64,000 bases of DNA from Chaenocephalus aceratus. Its lineage: Eukaryota; Chordata; Actinopteri; Perciformes; Channichthyidae. Numbering within the stretch: the stretch's first letter is position 1; the number at the start of each line of letters is the position of its first letter. Shown one piece after another: positions 32,671 to 45,613 of the stretch. The notes beneath the pieces were generated by a model. That model was not told where the DNA came from. It made no database searches and was given only the letters and a program-made list of their open reading frames with translations. The stretch is taken from the NCBI GenBank assembly GCA_023974075.1, contig CM043790.1:21474983-21538982 (forward strand). The letters are read 5' to 3'. Made by a program: the position numbers and the translations under genes.

Positions 32671-33416
32671 ATGGAGCTCAAGGTCTGGGTGGATGGAGTC
32701 CAGAGGGTCGTCTGCGGGGTCACGGAGGCCACCACCTGCCAAGAGGTGGTGATCGCTCTGGCACAGGCCATAGGTAGATCATGTTCAGATTATTAAAGCA
32801 CATCCAAGCACACGTGATATACAAAAAGGCATGTTTAAACTCTGCTGAGATGTATTGTTGACATCCTCATTCCGGGAAATTTGATTCATTATGAATTTGG
32901 CTGTGTCCAATAACCTCGAGGTAAACTGATTAGAAACAAGGCTCCAGTCATAAGAATCATTGCTACACTCAATAATTAACCTAATAGCTCATCCAGTTGG
33001 TTTAATCAATCACTATATTTTGGGCTCATATATACACAAGAATGAGTTTTGTGTGAATCCAGAAAGATTATATTTGTTGACAAATACTGTGTTGTGAGGT
33101 TTGTGTTCCTCTGATTTGTTGATTAAGTTACCCCACTGTGGGTTTCACAAGGAACATTGAATTCCCCGTGACCCGCTGAATTCCTATAACAAAGCCACTT
33201 TTGTCCTTATTTTGTTTTTGTACTTTGTCCACATCCGGTCAGTAGTGCTAGTGAACTCCGGCGTGCATTGGGTTATAAAAGGAGCTGACACTTCGGGCTG
33301 TCGGCAAACTGTATTCCAGAGCATATCTAACCCTGTGTGCTAACTTTAACCTTCTGTATGTTGCCTACTAGCATGCACAAATCAGCTTCATGTTAGTTAC
33401 AGGTTGATCTGACTGT

Positions 33417-33465
<49 letters not shown>

Positions 33466-35253
33466 ATTTAAATCTCCCTCTACGATGTAAGTTCTTTGTT
33501 AGTGAACATGGTATTCACTTTCTTCACACTTTCAATACTTAAAGCTGCAAAACCTTATGAAGCCGACCCATCGAGGGTATTGCTAAGCGTCCACCAACCT
33601 ACAATCTGAGTATGACGCAAACTCCACATTTAGCTAAAAAAAGCCCTTCTGAATTAAACAAGTATTTGAGTCTTCTGCCTACATGTTAAGCTCCTGCTGG
33701 GATACAGTGGCTCATAGTCAGAGGCTTTATTACTTGCTTGGATCTAAGCAGCCCCCTTCCCATGTGGCTCCTCCAGGAACGGGGGCACTTGAGCAGCCTG
33801 TATTGACATCACTTCCCTCAAAGCGTAGGGAGGGAAGAGGGAAAGTCTGACTCATCCTTCAGTCTCCTGCCAAACTGAGGAAGTAGCCCCCTCCTCTGCT
33901 TTATTCTGTTAAAAACATACACCATGTTAAGTGATCAGACGTCAATATTGATTTGGTATGTTGGCCTTTCACAAGGGTCTATGTCTGTACTGCTACAACT
34001 GTTGTGTTTGGGTTTCCTCTACACAGCCAGTGTTCGTGGGTCTGGTGGACCCGCTGCCTTTTTGGGCTTCAATTCAACACAATCAAACTATTTTATGTTA
34101 AAATACTCAACAGATGTTTACTTCATCCCAATTACAAGCAATATAAACAACATATATGGTTAATATTCGCCCTTTTTACATTTGTTAGATCACATTAATG
34201 AATTAAAGTGCCACTTGTTTGTTTGCTGCTGACCAGCTGGTCCTGTGGCTCGTCGTTTTTTTGTAACTAGCTGATGCTCAATCTCATCTTCGAAGTCACT
34301 GTCAGACTCAGCATTCTGATTCTCACATTCTGAAACCTCTTCCTCTTCCTCTACATCATCATCACATGGTTCTCTCTCTTCAAAATCATTTGGAAGGCCC
34401 TCGTTTGGCCATCTTGATCAGTTGTGATAAGGACCCAAACTCACTCACTCACTCACTCTCACTCAACTCTCGCACTCTTCACTCACTCACTCACTCACTC
34501 TCTCACTCACTCACTCACTCACTCACTCACTCTCTCACCTCACTCACTCTCTCACTCATCACTCACTCACGTCTCACTACGCACTCATCACTATCACTCA
34601 CTCACTCACGCACTCTCTCACTCACTCACTCACTCACTCACTCACCTCATCACTCACTCTCACTCACTCACTCACTCACTCACTCACTCTCTCACTCACT
34701 CACTCACTCTCTCACTCACTCACTCACTCTCTCACTCACTCACTCACTCTCTCACTCACTCACTCACTCCTCACTCACTCACTCACTCACTCACTCTCTC
34801 ACTCACTCACTCACTCACGCCTCACTCTCTCTCTCACTCTCTCTCTCACTCACTCACTCTCTCACTCTCTCTCTCACCTCTCACTCACTCACTCACTCAC
34901 TCACTCACTCACTCACTCCTCACTCACCACTCTCTCACTCTCTCTCACTCTCTCTCTCACTCACTCTCTCACTCTCTCTCTCACTCTCTCACTCACTCAC
35001 ACTCTCTCACTCACTCACTCTCTCACTCTCACTCACTCACTCACTCTCTCACTCACTCACTCACTCACTCACTCTCTCACTCACTCACTCACTCACTCCT
35101 CTCACTCTCTCACTCACTCACTCACTCACTCTCTCACTCTCTCACTTCACTCACTCACTCACTCTCTCACTCACTCACTCACTCACTCTCTCACTCACTC
35201 ACTCACTCTCTCACTCTCTCTCTCTCTCACTCACTCACTCTCTCACTCACTCA

Positions 35254-35284
<31 letters not shown>

Positions 35285-38200
35285 ACAAGGCCCAGACAGG
35301 TGCACAGGACCTACAACTTCCACACTTGTGTCAGGCCCGGGTCCGAACACCCTGTATGTAATGTAAATGCGTAGGTTGGGGGGGGTCATTGAAAATGTTT
35401 TCTGATATATGTTCTTCACAGAAATGAGCCAAGGCCATTGAGTGTGAGTTTGAAACAATAATTGATCATATCATTTTTCTTTAGCTAAATAATGAAAACG
35501 GGTCCCACAGACCCGAACACCATACAAGGGTTAAGCAATTGATGTCTTATAAACATTTAATCAAATCCTATGTGAAATGGTTGCTGACAAACCACGAGAA
35601 ACACCCAGCAGTGCAGCTCCTTGCAGCTTTAATAATAAATAATAATACATTACATTGTTATAGTGCTTTTCCCAGTGCTCAAAGACGGTTTACACAAAAT
35701 CAGAATCAGAAACAGCACAAAGAAAACAAATCACAAGCAGTAGTCCTAATCCAAGTGCGAGCCTCTTTTTAAATGATTGTTCAGTTCACAGCCTTTCTTT
35801 CCCTTTACGTTCATTCAGCTCACTTCTGAAAGCACTCTGCACTGTTCTTAGAACCAAACGTACACACGCTGGATGAAATGCAAGTGTTTCAGTTGTTAGG
35901 TCCCCAGAACCATGGCGCCAACAGGATTATAAAACGGATCTGTGTCTGATAAATAGGAGAGATGGTCACATGTTATCTTAGCAGTTAGATGAGAGGATGG
36001 TAAATCATGGCTACGAGTTCATATTGACTCTTCTTCCCAGTTCATATCTTTGCAGGTTGCTTCCCAGCCACCAGCATAAGAATATGTTGCTTATGCTTTT
36101 TCTTTTTTGTCTTTTTCAGGTCGCACTGGGAGATACACTCTAGTAGAAAAATGGCGGGACAGCGAGCGTCACCTGGCCCCTCATGAAAGCCCTGTAGCTT
36201 CTCTGAACACCTGGGGCCAGTATGCTGGGGACGTCCAGCTCATCCTGCATCGCACTGGCCCCTCCCTGACTGAACGCCCCCCCTCAGAAGGACCTCCTCT
36301 AAGAGGTCCTGAACGCGGGCTGCATCGGCAGAGCCTCCCTCCCCTTGCAAAGCTTCGCCATCCTAGCGATCGCTCCCTCCGCCGCCGAGAACCGCGCCGC
36401 AAGTCTCTGACGTTCACCGGGGCCCCCAGAGGCCTCAGGGAGATACTGAGCGGAGGCCGAATGGGCGAGGCGGAGGCTAAACACAGACTCTTCATGGGTA
36501 ACGGTGGGAATCACAACCACGCAGGACCGGCCATGGGGACCGCCTCCCCCGGCCGGTGGGCCTGTCGCATGGAGGACCTGGTCAGACTGGTGGGCATACA
36601 GAGGGAGACGCTCAACGTTCTGGTGAACAAGCTGGGAGCCTATGAGGCGGAGCTCCAGGTGTGGGCTAAAGGGCGAGGGGGCCGCGGCGGAGGGTGCATC
36701 GGGGACCCAGATGGAGGAGGCGGGCTGATAAAGGAGATCCTGAGGCTGGAGAAGCATCTGCGGAAGAACGACGTGGAGATGGAGGAGGAGGAGTTTTGGG
36801 CCACTGAGCTGCAAATTGAGCTGGAGAGTGAGAGGCAGCTGGAGGAGAGACTGCAGGAGCTGATGGGACGCATGCAGGGCTGTGAAGTGGAGATTGAAGA
36901 AAGGCTGGCAATGGTACAGGTGTGCTATGTTTGGGCGAATTTCGGGTTATTCAATCAAAATCCTGTATTTTAGCAGCAGCTTTGGGGAAAAGATACAAAA
37001 ATAACCAGCTAAGAATCAAACAAAGACACAGATTTGTTGATATTGTAGTGGTTGCTAGCGACCTCTTCCATAACTGTTTATCTCTTTGTCCCCTCAGAGT
37101 GTGGAGGCAGGCCTGGAGGAGGAGCGGCTGCAGAGGGAGCGGCAGGAGACCCAGTGGGTCAGTGAGGCAGAGGCTCGGGCACAGATGCTCAGGGTCAAAT
37201 CAGAAATGAAAGCCCAGGAGAGACAGGCCGTCCAGCTGGAGAGCAGCTGCAGAGCTGTGGACCGCTCACTTGGACAGAGCAGCAAGAAGCTGCAGGTAAG
37301 ACATACTGTATGCATGCATGCAGGGATAAGGGAGACCATACATCAGTAATAATGCATTTAAGCATCTTTCCACCTGAAGTATCCTTCACACGATGCTGCA
37401 CACCTGCCAATGCAAAGGGGATCTTTTTTCACTTTGAAATGTGTTGAAAGGGGAATGCTAGATCTGTAAGTGTAGGTAAAAAATAATCATATAAAGCCTT
37501 CTTCAGTTACCAGAGAGATGTGAGAAATTGAAGGCTTCTCAATACTCTAATTTCCCCTCCTTGACTCCCCTCCTCGACTCCTATCCTCGACTCCTATCCT
37601 CGTGTCTTAGTCCAGCCCACAGGAGATGCGAGCGGAGGAGTCGAGGAGGGGAAGCAGCAGTCGTTTAGAGAAATTAGAAATCCTCTCCTCCTCCTTCTCA
37701 TTTTAAAGAGACGTCCATTAATGATGACCGGAGGCACAGCAGCCCTCTGTCTGATGGACAGATGTGTTCATGATGACTTCTATTTACTTTTAATTCATTC
37801 ACAGTGCGGTATAATGAGACAATAACAGGCTACAGATGCGGACATATACACACACACATATATTTATATAAATATATACAATTTCAGAATCAAACAAGTA
37901 TGAGAGCACTCTCATAATAACGTAACACAATCAGAGACTGGATATATCCCCCCCCCCCTCTCTCTGGTCGCTGAAATGGGGAATTTAAATTACGGGCCAA
38001 AAGTTGTATTTACAAGTATTAAAAGTAAGCAGAGGACACCAAACCAACTGAGACCCATCTGTCCGCCGCATCTACGCACTGTACAACACACACACCTACA
38101 CACTGTAGCCTACCACACACCTACACATTGTACAACACGCACCTACACTGTACCACACACACCTACACACTGTACTACACACACACACACCTACAGCTCT

Positions 38201-40885
38201 TAAAGCATAATCAGGCTACAGCCGTTGTGTATTATATTATGTGAAGCACTAAATGGTCTTAGAAAAATATCGACTCTTTGTTTGTAGATATCTACTAAAC
38301 TAAAGCATACAAATACAGAAAGTAATGTAGGCCTGTTATACTGAGTGTTACATATATATATATATATATATGTTACACACTGCTCTGCTTTCTGCACGGA
38401 CCTCACAGCTGTTCTCACTGTAAACATCGCGTTGCGATGAAAGCAGTTACTAAAATAATATCCAGGGGATCAGAGCTGTCATTGGCTGAGATAAGTCCGG
38501 CCGTGCGTAACGCCTCCACCGTTCCCGGAAATGCATCCGCGGAGGAGCCGTGGAGGATGCATCAGTGTCTCCTCGGTTAGAGCTCCTCCAGAGAGCCTCC
38601 TCGACGCTCGATGCTCGGTCCTCGAAGTGCATTTAGAGAAATGAGATGTCCTTCAACATGGCGCGTTGAAATCCATTTCTGGACCACTACCGGAGGACCG
38701 AGGAGTCGAGGAGGGTAAATTAGAGTATTGAGAAGCCTTCGTTGACTCATGTGACTCACTTTGATGTCCTTTTAGATGGGATGCCTAGACTTCAAATACT
38801 AAAACACAGACTCATATATCATCATCAGAGCTGTTGGTAATCCTCTTGTGTTTCCTCAAGAATGACTCTCTTCACTGTTTCTTTGAAGGGCATGCAGCAG
38901 GAGCTGGAACAGCTGACCAAGGAGCTGAGGCAGGTTAACCTGCAGCAGTTCATCAAGCAGACCGGCACCAAGGTCACAGTGCTGCCGGCCGAAGCCTCCG
39001 AGGAGGACAGTCCTCACAGCACGCATGGCATAGGTAAGAGATTTTCTTGCTAACATTAGATTTGTGGAATTTGTTCTCTTAGGGAATATGGTTTAGAGTT
39101 TAATTTGGACTGGATATGGGAGTGAAGTCATATATAGTGTTCTGTACGCCAAGGTATCTCTTCCTGTTGTTCTATGACATGTAGGGAACTGAGCTGGTGA
39201 CTACAGTGCAGACAGTAACATATACGGGTCGCTTGTTGTAAGTAATGGTCCGTCAGGAGTTAAAACGGAATTGTATGTCAAACTGCATACTGCCTGAGGT
39301 TAAACGCTTTATGATTGCCATTCATGCAGGAATCTCATGACTTATTTCAATAAGAGTGCATGAAGTGCTGTTCTTTTCCATCAAGGCACTTTTATTATTT
39401 TTTCCTCATATCTTAACAGCCTGCTGAGAGAAATTGACTCAAATGTGAGGGTGCGTGCATGTGAGAGAGATTGTTATCAAGAAAATTATGAGGGGAGAGG
39501 GGGGGGGGGGGGGTTGTGGATGTGGATGTGGAGAGAACAGTGTTAGTTTTTACCCACTCAGTGGCTATTATAGTCACCATGCCAACAGCTGCCTGGATAC
39601 TGGCAGACATGGTCTCATTCATTCACCTTACTCTCTCTGTCCGTCTCACTGCTTCCATCACGCATATTCTATCACATGCTCAGCAGTTTCTGTGATGGGC
39701 TCATTGTACCACGGCTCATCCTACAGCAGCAAAGCAGAGAGCTGACGCAGAGCTAAGAGCATTGATTCATGGGACAGCTGTCACAATGCAACATTTGTTG
39801 ACCAGCTGGTTATTCAAACGACAGTCATAAACTACCCACAGCGTAATTAGTGACTAATGGTAAATAAGATTGACTTTGAGGAGAAAGTTTGAGGTTTGGG
39901 ACTAAAGCAGTGCATCGTGTTTAAATCAGGGACATGCACCACTTAGCAATAAGGAGCAATAAGACTTGAAAAATAAAGTGTGCAAACTAAAGCACAGGAA
40001 TACATATCTAAATGCACATTTACATGCAAAAACATTAAACTAAACCCCCCCCCCCATTCCATGAATAATTTAGTTTTACAGATGCACCCTGCCTTTAAAA
40101 CTGTATGTAAAAGTTGCTTATGGGATTCCATGCTGCACTTGAAATGTTTAAAAATAATAAAGATTGCACACCAGTCTACTCATGCATGAATCACATGGTT
40201 GTGTGAAACATGAAAAAGCATATGGAGAAATAACTTAACGCAGTCATAGTGATGGTGAACTTGTTCCCCTTAATTTGATTTAAGATTAAAGATGTAACAC
40301 AGTTGAATTTCTCCCCTCTCCAAAGAGCCCAGATATCTTTCTGATTGCATGACATGCACTTCATCATTGCATGCATTGAGAGCAGTAGGTCTCTTTATTA
40401 AACCTAGCAGTGATAATTCAATTATAAAAAAGTAATGAATTCAGTGTTCATGTCCTTCTCGTAACCTTCCGTTTTATGTGGGTAAAATCAGCTTTGGTGC
40501 CAGGCCATAACAAATCTCTGCATCGGCTGATTCTCTGCTTGGCTCAGTACTGCCCCCTGGTGGCTCTTAGCAGCGATATCATGTAGCATCCACTGGGCTT
40601 CATTGTTTTATTCAAACAAGTAATTGAATGGGGTTTCTTATCAATTTGAAGTGTTTGGAAAAACAAAACGCTACAATAAGTTTGTGTAAAATATCTCTGT
40701 TTATTTTCAGCACTACAACTTTTAAAACCCACATTTTTTCTTCCTTATGTCTTTTTAATTTTTAAGATTTAGTTCCCCTGTCTGGCTCCCTGAAGCGCCC
40801 CGTTTCGCATGCGATGTCTAGTCACCTCCGGGTCCTCCACAGCCCCATGACTTCAGGCCTGAACCCAGAGGGGATCTATGTGTGA
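32671..40885 (+). CDS. rassf8: Ras-association domain protein RASSF8, complete CDS
   Basis: N-terminal RASSF scaffold; in mammals RASSF8 is linked to adherens junctions, NF-kB signalling and growth control. Five coding exons: 32671-32773, 36120-36919, 37098-37295, 38889-39033 and 40767-40885, all with GT/AG borders, joining to 1,365 bp (454 residues plus stop). The Ras-association domain spans residues 1 to about 82 ([20 protein letters not shown] at the start, [26 protein letters not shown] at its end). A basic serine/proline linker with SLPPLAKLR and KSLTFTG follows, then coiled coil from about residue 180 to 400 ([30 protein letters not shown]), and the conserved end LNPEGIYV. A glycine-rich insert lies near residues 217-235. 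Human RASSF8 is about 419 residues. The start ATG opens the family's invariant N-terminus. RASSF7 is the main alternative; synteny favours RASSF8. Confidence 0.95.
33418..33463. repeat. (TAA)n microsatellite
   Basis: About 46 bp of perfect taa trinucleotide in the rassf8 intron after the first coding exon. Confidence 0.97.
34199..35530 (-). mobile_element. piggyBac-like transposon remnant, swollen by a microsatellite
   Basis: The right terminus reads, on the minus strand, CCCTTGTATGGTGTTCGGG and is followed outside by TTAA (35531-35534), the piggyBac target. A subterminal palindrome gggtcccacagaccc is present. On the minus strand, about 34,412-34,199 reads an acidic stretch ([20 protein letters not shown]) then DFEDEIEHQ, typical of the acidic N-terminus of piggyBac-type transposases, before a stop. 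The catalytic domain and left terminus are missing. About 820 bp of CTCA repeat fills the part between terminus and coding piece. It is inactive and lies in a rassf8 intron. Confidence 0.7.
34438..35287. repeat. (CTCA)n / (CT)n / (CA)n compound satellite
   Basis: About 820 bp of ctca tetranucleotide with frequent ctct interruptions (34438-35260), ending in about 26 bp of CA dinucleotide. The tract is one of the longest simple repeats in the window. Open frames of more than 300 codons through it (Thr-His-Ser-Leu repeats) are artefacts of a stop-free tetranucleotide. Confidence 0.97.
35640..35712. repeat. Possible LINE-tail fragment
   Basis: The stretch acattgttatagtgcttttcccagtgctcaaag resembles the tail motif of fish L2-type LINEs (a 'tttatatagcgcttttc' type block followed by 'caaagtgc'). 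Only about 70 bp are present, so the assignment is weak. Confidence 0.35.
37531..38739. mobile_element. Inverted-repeat DNA transposon in a rassf8 intron
   Basis: A 1,209-bp element whose ends are inverted repeats of roughly 45 bp. The left begins AAGGCTTCTCAATACTCTAA and continues into CCCTCC..GACTCC; the right, read backwards, begins with the same 20 bases and continues into CCCTCCTCGACTCC. Inside lie a second imperfect cagtcgtttagagaaatt / tgcatttagagaaat pair, a cac-rich stretch (38,080-38,195) and a (TA)n run near 38,351. No transposase frame is visible, so it is non-autonomous. A target duplication is not clear, which leaves the superfamily open (Harbinger-like or hAT-like). Confidence 0.7.
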
Positions 40886-40999
40886 ACCGTCTCCCACCCT
40901 GAGCCCAGAACACGCGTCTGTAAGTGGATATCTTTGTACAGGATACCTCGGTGGAACTCTACTATGCACTGTCTCGAATACAGGAGGCACCCTGGAGTG

Positions 41000-42960
41000 T
41001 GAAGACTCACAGAGTGAAGGAACAAAGATAATTTTGACAAGGAAGTCGTAGAGCACTTAGTGGGAATGAAAGATGTCATGGTGCTCAGTTTCTGAACTTA
41101 CGAGGACTTCAAAATCAATATCAGGCTGTTGTGGACGTCCTTTATAAACATATCCACTTAACGTACTTTTACTCTCACTTTATTACCTGCTGAATGATTT
41201 GTATTGTTTTCTCACTTGCATCATGATTCTAAACGATTGCCTTTTGAACAGTATTCTTGACAACCTTGGTATGTGAATTTATGAATTATACCTCTAAAGT
41301 TATATGTATTTTCTGCAGTGAAAACGGCATAATGAATTGTTCTTATATAAGAAATGAAGGATCCACTTGTGTCAATACTAAACCAGTCTAGAATATATCG
41401 TTTTGCATTTCAGAATGTATTCCTGTAGCTCTGATTGTCTGTTCATGTTAAAACTATGCACAACTGGTCAATAGTTTTGTTACCGAAGAATGTTACTGTC
41501 CGTATGTACCAACATGTTGGCTAACTGTAAATATGTTTTCTTACTTTTCAGCTTTATTTAGAGAATTATTATATTTTATTACAGAGGTTACAGAATATGC
41601 AGTGCCCTCATTCCCGCTACAATGTCTGCATAATGAAACAGTGTTAATTACCCTCTTAAGCTTTTATTTGTTGTTTAGATGACGACATGATGACTACATG
41701 TTTTTGCCAAATGTATTATGCTTTTTTTTTTCTGTGTAAGGATTGGTGGCCAAAGATTAGCAGGTCTTGTTGCATGATTGTCGTACTATAACCATACCTG
41801 GATGTGCAGAGCACCCGCAGTACAGTAAATCAGTTAGTTGACTCTAAAAATGGTGGCATGCTATAATTCAATGGATAGCTACAGTGTGTATGAGAGTGTG
41901 ATTGAGTCAGCGATTAAAGAGATTTGTGTGTGTGCAGAGTCGGGAATGTCAAGGTATGAAGCCCCTCTTAGGTTGTAGTGCAGCTGCTAATCACATCAAA
42001 GTGCCTTATTCATTCCACAGTTGGTGTATTCATATGATGACAGCAAAGCTTTAGTAGAAAACATTGAAGCAATGATCTAGTCAGTTTAGATCTGATGTTG
42101 CTCGATGTATTAGTGGCACATTGCTGCACAGAGAGAAATGGCAATAGCACAGCATCAACGAGAAAACTGTAATCATGTTTTTGTCAGTATTTGATAGAAA
42201 AATCTATGGAGAAAATGTTACTGATAGCGTGTCTCATTCTGACAATGTATTATTGACACCATCATACTATGTGATGTAAAATGCATTTACATTATCTGAT
42301 TTATGTTGTCATCATGCAACACATACTGTTTACTGTAATTACCAGAATAAGAAATGTATTGATCCTGAGAGAGATGTATTAGAGTTGGAGAACATCAGTA
42401 CCATCATTACATGTCACTTGTTAGGTGCTTTTATCCAAAGCGACTTACATACTCAATACTGTGGACAATCCCCACAGGAGCAATTTGGGGTGAAGTGTCT
42501 TAGGGACACACCGACATGCTGACTGCAGTGAGGTTTGAACCTGTGATCCACTGATCCGAACACCAACGCACTAGTCCACTGCGCCACAGCCTCCTGGGTT
42601 CTGTCACCCAGGAATAACTATGTAAAACAGAAGCAAAGTCCACCCTTTAACATTTAGCATCTACAAAAACCCTCATCAGGACATACCGTTTTAAATTCTT
42701 AGGTTTGAGATCATCTCTATATCGGGGCAGAATTTCCCTTTAAGAAATCACTTGTGTGCATTTTCCACCTGTGGATGAGATGTTGTTTTGGTCACTGTTT
42801 ACAAACATATAATGTTCTATAGAACTGTACGATGTCAACTGTACATAACCTGTTTTTATTTTTGTCCTGCCTTAATATACTGCAAGTGTTGACAGATGTA
42901 TGGCTGCAACTGGCTGCTGATATGACATGGATTGCATGATTCAATAAACCATCTGACAAA
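41000..42960 (+). other. rassf8: Probable rassf8 3' UTR
   Basis: Sequence after the rassf8 stop codon with no further coding signal. An AATAAA at 42,943-42,948 is a plausible poly(A) signal, giving a 3' UTR of about 2 kb. A SINE-like repeat at 42,410-42,597 would then be part of the mRNA. Earlier, weaker signals are possible. Confidence 0.45.
42410..42597. repeat. SINE-like dispersed fish repeat
   Basis: The order of words cttttatccaaagcgacttac, ggggtgaagtgtcttagggacac, gaggtttgaacctgtgatccactg, then actgcgccacagcct matches a family seen in many fish genomes (ending in a tRNA-like 'gaacc..ccac' block). I recognise the words but cannot name the family with certainty. Confidence 0.6.
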
Positions 42961-43948
42961 ATGAAAAGTGTCACAGCCGGTGCTCATTGTAACGGTTTGC
43001 CTGTGGATGTAAGGGAGAAGGTGTTTGTCCAGCATGTGCTCTTCATGCTTTTCAATCCTTTCGCCACTAGATGGAGACATTTACTCAGTAATGGTAGAAA
43101 CAGGGTCACAACATGGCTGGGAGAAAATTAAAGGAGAAGCTTGTTTTTCCCACAGAAGAATGAAATTACAAGAAATGTCAGCTTATAAAATGCATATTTA
43201 TGCAATAACAAAGAAGGTTTATAAGAGTGAGTAGCCGGTAAAAAAAAAAAGGCAAAGTTGCTCTCATAGGTCAATGATAATACTGAGCTACAACTGTGAA
43301 TCCCGTCAGGTCATACTTTATTGTAATTTGAGGTGAGAAAGGAAGGTTACTTACAAAAAAGGAAAACAGCAAATTGCATGTTTTTTCCCCAAACCTTGAA
43401 AGGCATAGTTTGACTGTAACTGGACTGCATTGTTGCCAGGATCATTAGAAAGCCTCACGTCAGAGACATGAGTTTCAAAGCTGTTGAAATGATGCATAAA
43501 GATTAAAACTGCAGATAGTCAGTACATGTTAACAACAAAGACTGGGTTTGATCCTGCTTAAAGCTTCTGACAAGTGTGGAGGAGGCCCCTTGTTTTTCAT
43601 CAGCGTGTACAGACTGAGTGTAATCTCACTTCATCATCACATGACATGTGTTTAAAGCCTTGGTCTGTAAATTCCCTGCTGTGACCTGTCAGCTGATTAA
43701 AGTCTTAGCAACAATACATTTCATCTACTAGCCTTCCAGTAGTGTGTATTCATAATACTGTACTCTGAACTGTTTTGTGCAAACACTCGTGCATTGTTTC
43801 CCGAGTCAGAAATGTGACATGTACGTAGTTGTTGGAAAAGTTTCACACATTCTCACTGAGCTTTCCTGCTTTTGCTAACATTTGAGACTGTAGGCATAAA
43901 CAGAATTTGTGTTAAACAAGAAGAAGTCTGCAGAGTTTAATTTTGATA

Positions 43949-45613
43949 TTTATTTTACAACTCATCAGCAATAATTTAGAACAGCATATGTGTAAAGCAT
44001 TAACGAAATGTGCAACAGTTGCTCAGTTAAATCTTTAAAAAAATCCATAGACTTCTACAACATTGACATAGACATGTATACTTTATGGAATATTCACAAA
44101 AATACTTCTATTTACAGACACACACATGCCACTTTATATAACAGTGTATAACAGATTTGAGGCAAAACCAGCTGAAGTAAAATACGAAAGCAATATCATG
44201 TATGCAAAATACAATGAAAATCTGTTTATTCTGTCACGTGTGGAACTTAAAAAGTGGAACAACACTACATTGCAGGAATCTTAATCTCTTAGAAAACAGG
44301 CCAAGTTAAAGATCCTAAATCTTCATTATCAAGTGTAGGTCACATGACCACAGCTGCTTTAACACGTAAGTCAAATATTTGAAAGCAAGGTTTTACATAA
44401 TGAAAGCATAAAAGACACAATCAGGGATCGTGTTGTAGAGTGCAGGGTTTTCAAATCTGATTATGATTTAAATTTTTGCAAGTCAAAAACAGAAATAAAC
44501 ATTGTTTTATCAAATCTGGCTTCATCACCCATTTACTACATTAATTAATCTCAAAGCATTTGGTATCTCTGCTCTCTCTTCTGAAATGAAACGAAATGTT
44601 CTTATTTCAAGACAACTCAACACAATACAAAGGTTCTGAGAGAACTACAGTGACTTTCAAAATGATGAGGCGACTGTTTGGGGGTAGTAAAAGCAAAAGA
44701 AAGGTGCATTTTAAAGAGTAAAGATCATCCTACATACAAACTTTACCAGCTGGGAAAATACAGGTACATTCAATATCAAAGATCTATAAGGTGCTATCCT
44801 ACAATGTTTCCTGGAGGTTCAGGAGGTCACGGCATCTCTGTGCTGAGATGCTTCATTCCATTCGGGGGACGTACAATATTCTGTTCAAGCAGCTCCTTGT
44901 GAATAAAGGGTTTCTGAACTAATTCACTGATTGGTTTTTCTTTACTTCAAGTACAAAAAGTAAAGGAAACTCAGGTCTGTACAAATTAGTTGAGGGCAAC
45001 CAGGCATAATACCTTAACCTTTATATCATCATGTATTGTTTTTATGTGTAAAGTAACTGTTTTTGTATGTATTGATGGAGATGGAGTGTCTGATGGTGGG
45101 ATCAATGACAGTTACCTCCCTGTCAGCCTAACCCGTGCACAATTGGGGATGAGGTACTGTGGGCGTTTCATTTCTCGAGAGCACTTGTTTTATAGGGCCA
45201 TTTACATGTCAATCAGCAAGACTGTCTTTCAGATAATAATATTTACAGTCAAAGTCAGCCAGGCTCTTAGCAACCTTGGCAGAGGTCAGTTGTAACTTCA
45301 TACATCCAAAGAGACTCGCTGAATGGGATATTGCGCACTGTTGTAGTACTCAAAGTTTGGCACCAATGCTGCCACTTCAAAATATGTTATCAAAGAGTAT
45401 ACAAAACTAGCTCCAGCACTGTATTTATGTCAATCATTGTCGATAATCCTTTAGATTTATTAATCTAGCATAAGTGCAAAAGGCACACTCCGTCACAACT
45501 GTCCCCTGTTTCGCCAGGATATTGAACATGAGAAACTCTTCTGTGAAACCTCGTTTTAAAACTAGTCTAATTTGATGAAAAGAAACTCCTCAACAGGAAG
45601 GTTAACAGACAAA
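43949..45613 (-). other. bhlhe41: Probable bhlhe41 3' UTR
   Basis: Downstream of the bhlhe41 stop on the minus strand, AT-rich sequence without coding signal runs to an AATAAA (plus-strand tttatt at 43,949-43,954). The resulting 1.66-kb 3' UTR would be of ordinary length for this gene. The interval 42,960-43,940, between this and rassf8, shows nothing I can name. Confidence 0.5.

Noticed and set aside
34366..35374. Open frames of 316-331 codons with Thr-His-Ser-Leu repeats
   Set aside because: They are translations of a stop-free CTCA tetranucleotide array in two frames; no start or splice context, and not a protein repeat.
36181..36911. Minus-strand frames up to 171 codons
   Set aside because: Shadows of rassf8 exon 2, whose plus-strand reading matches the family and splices in frame.
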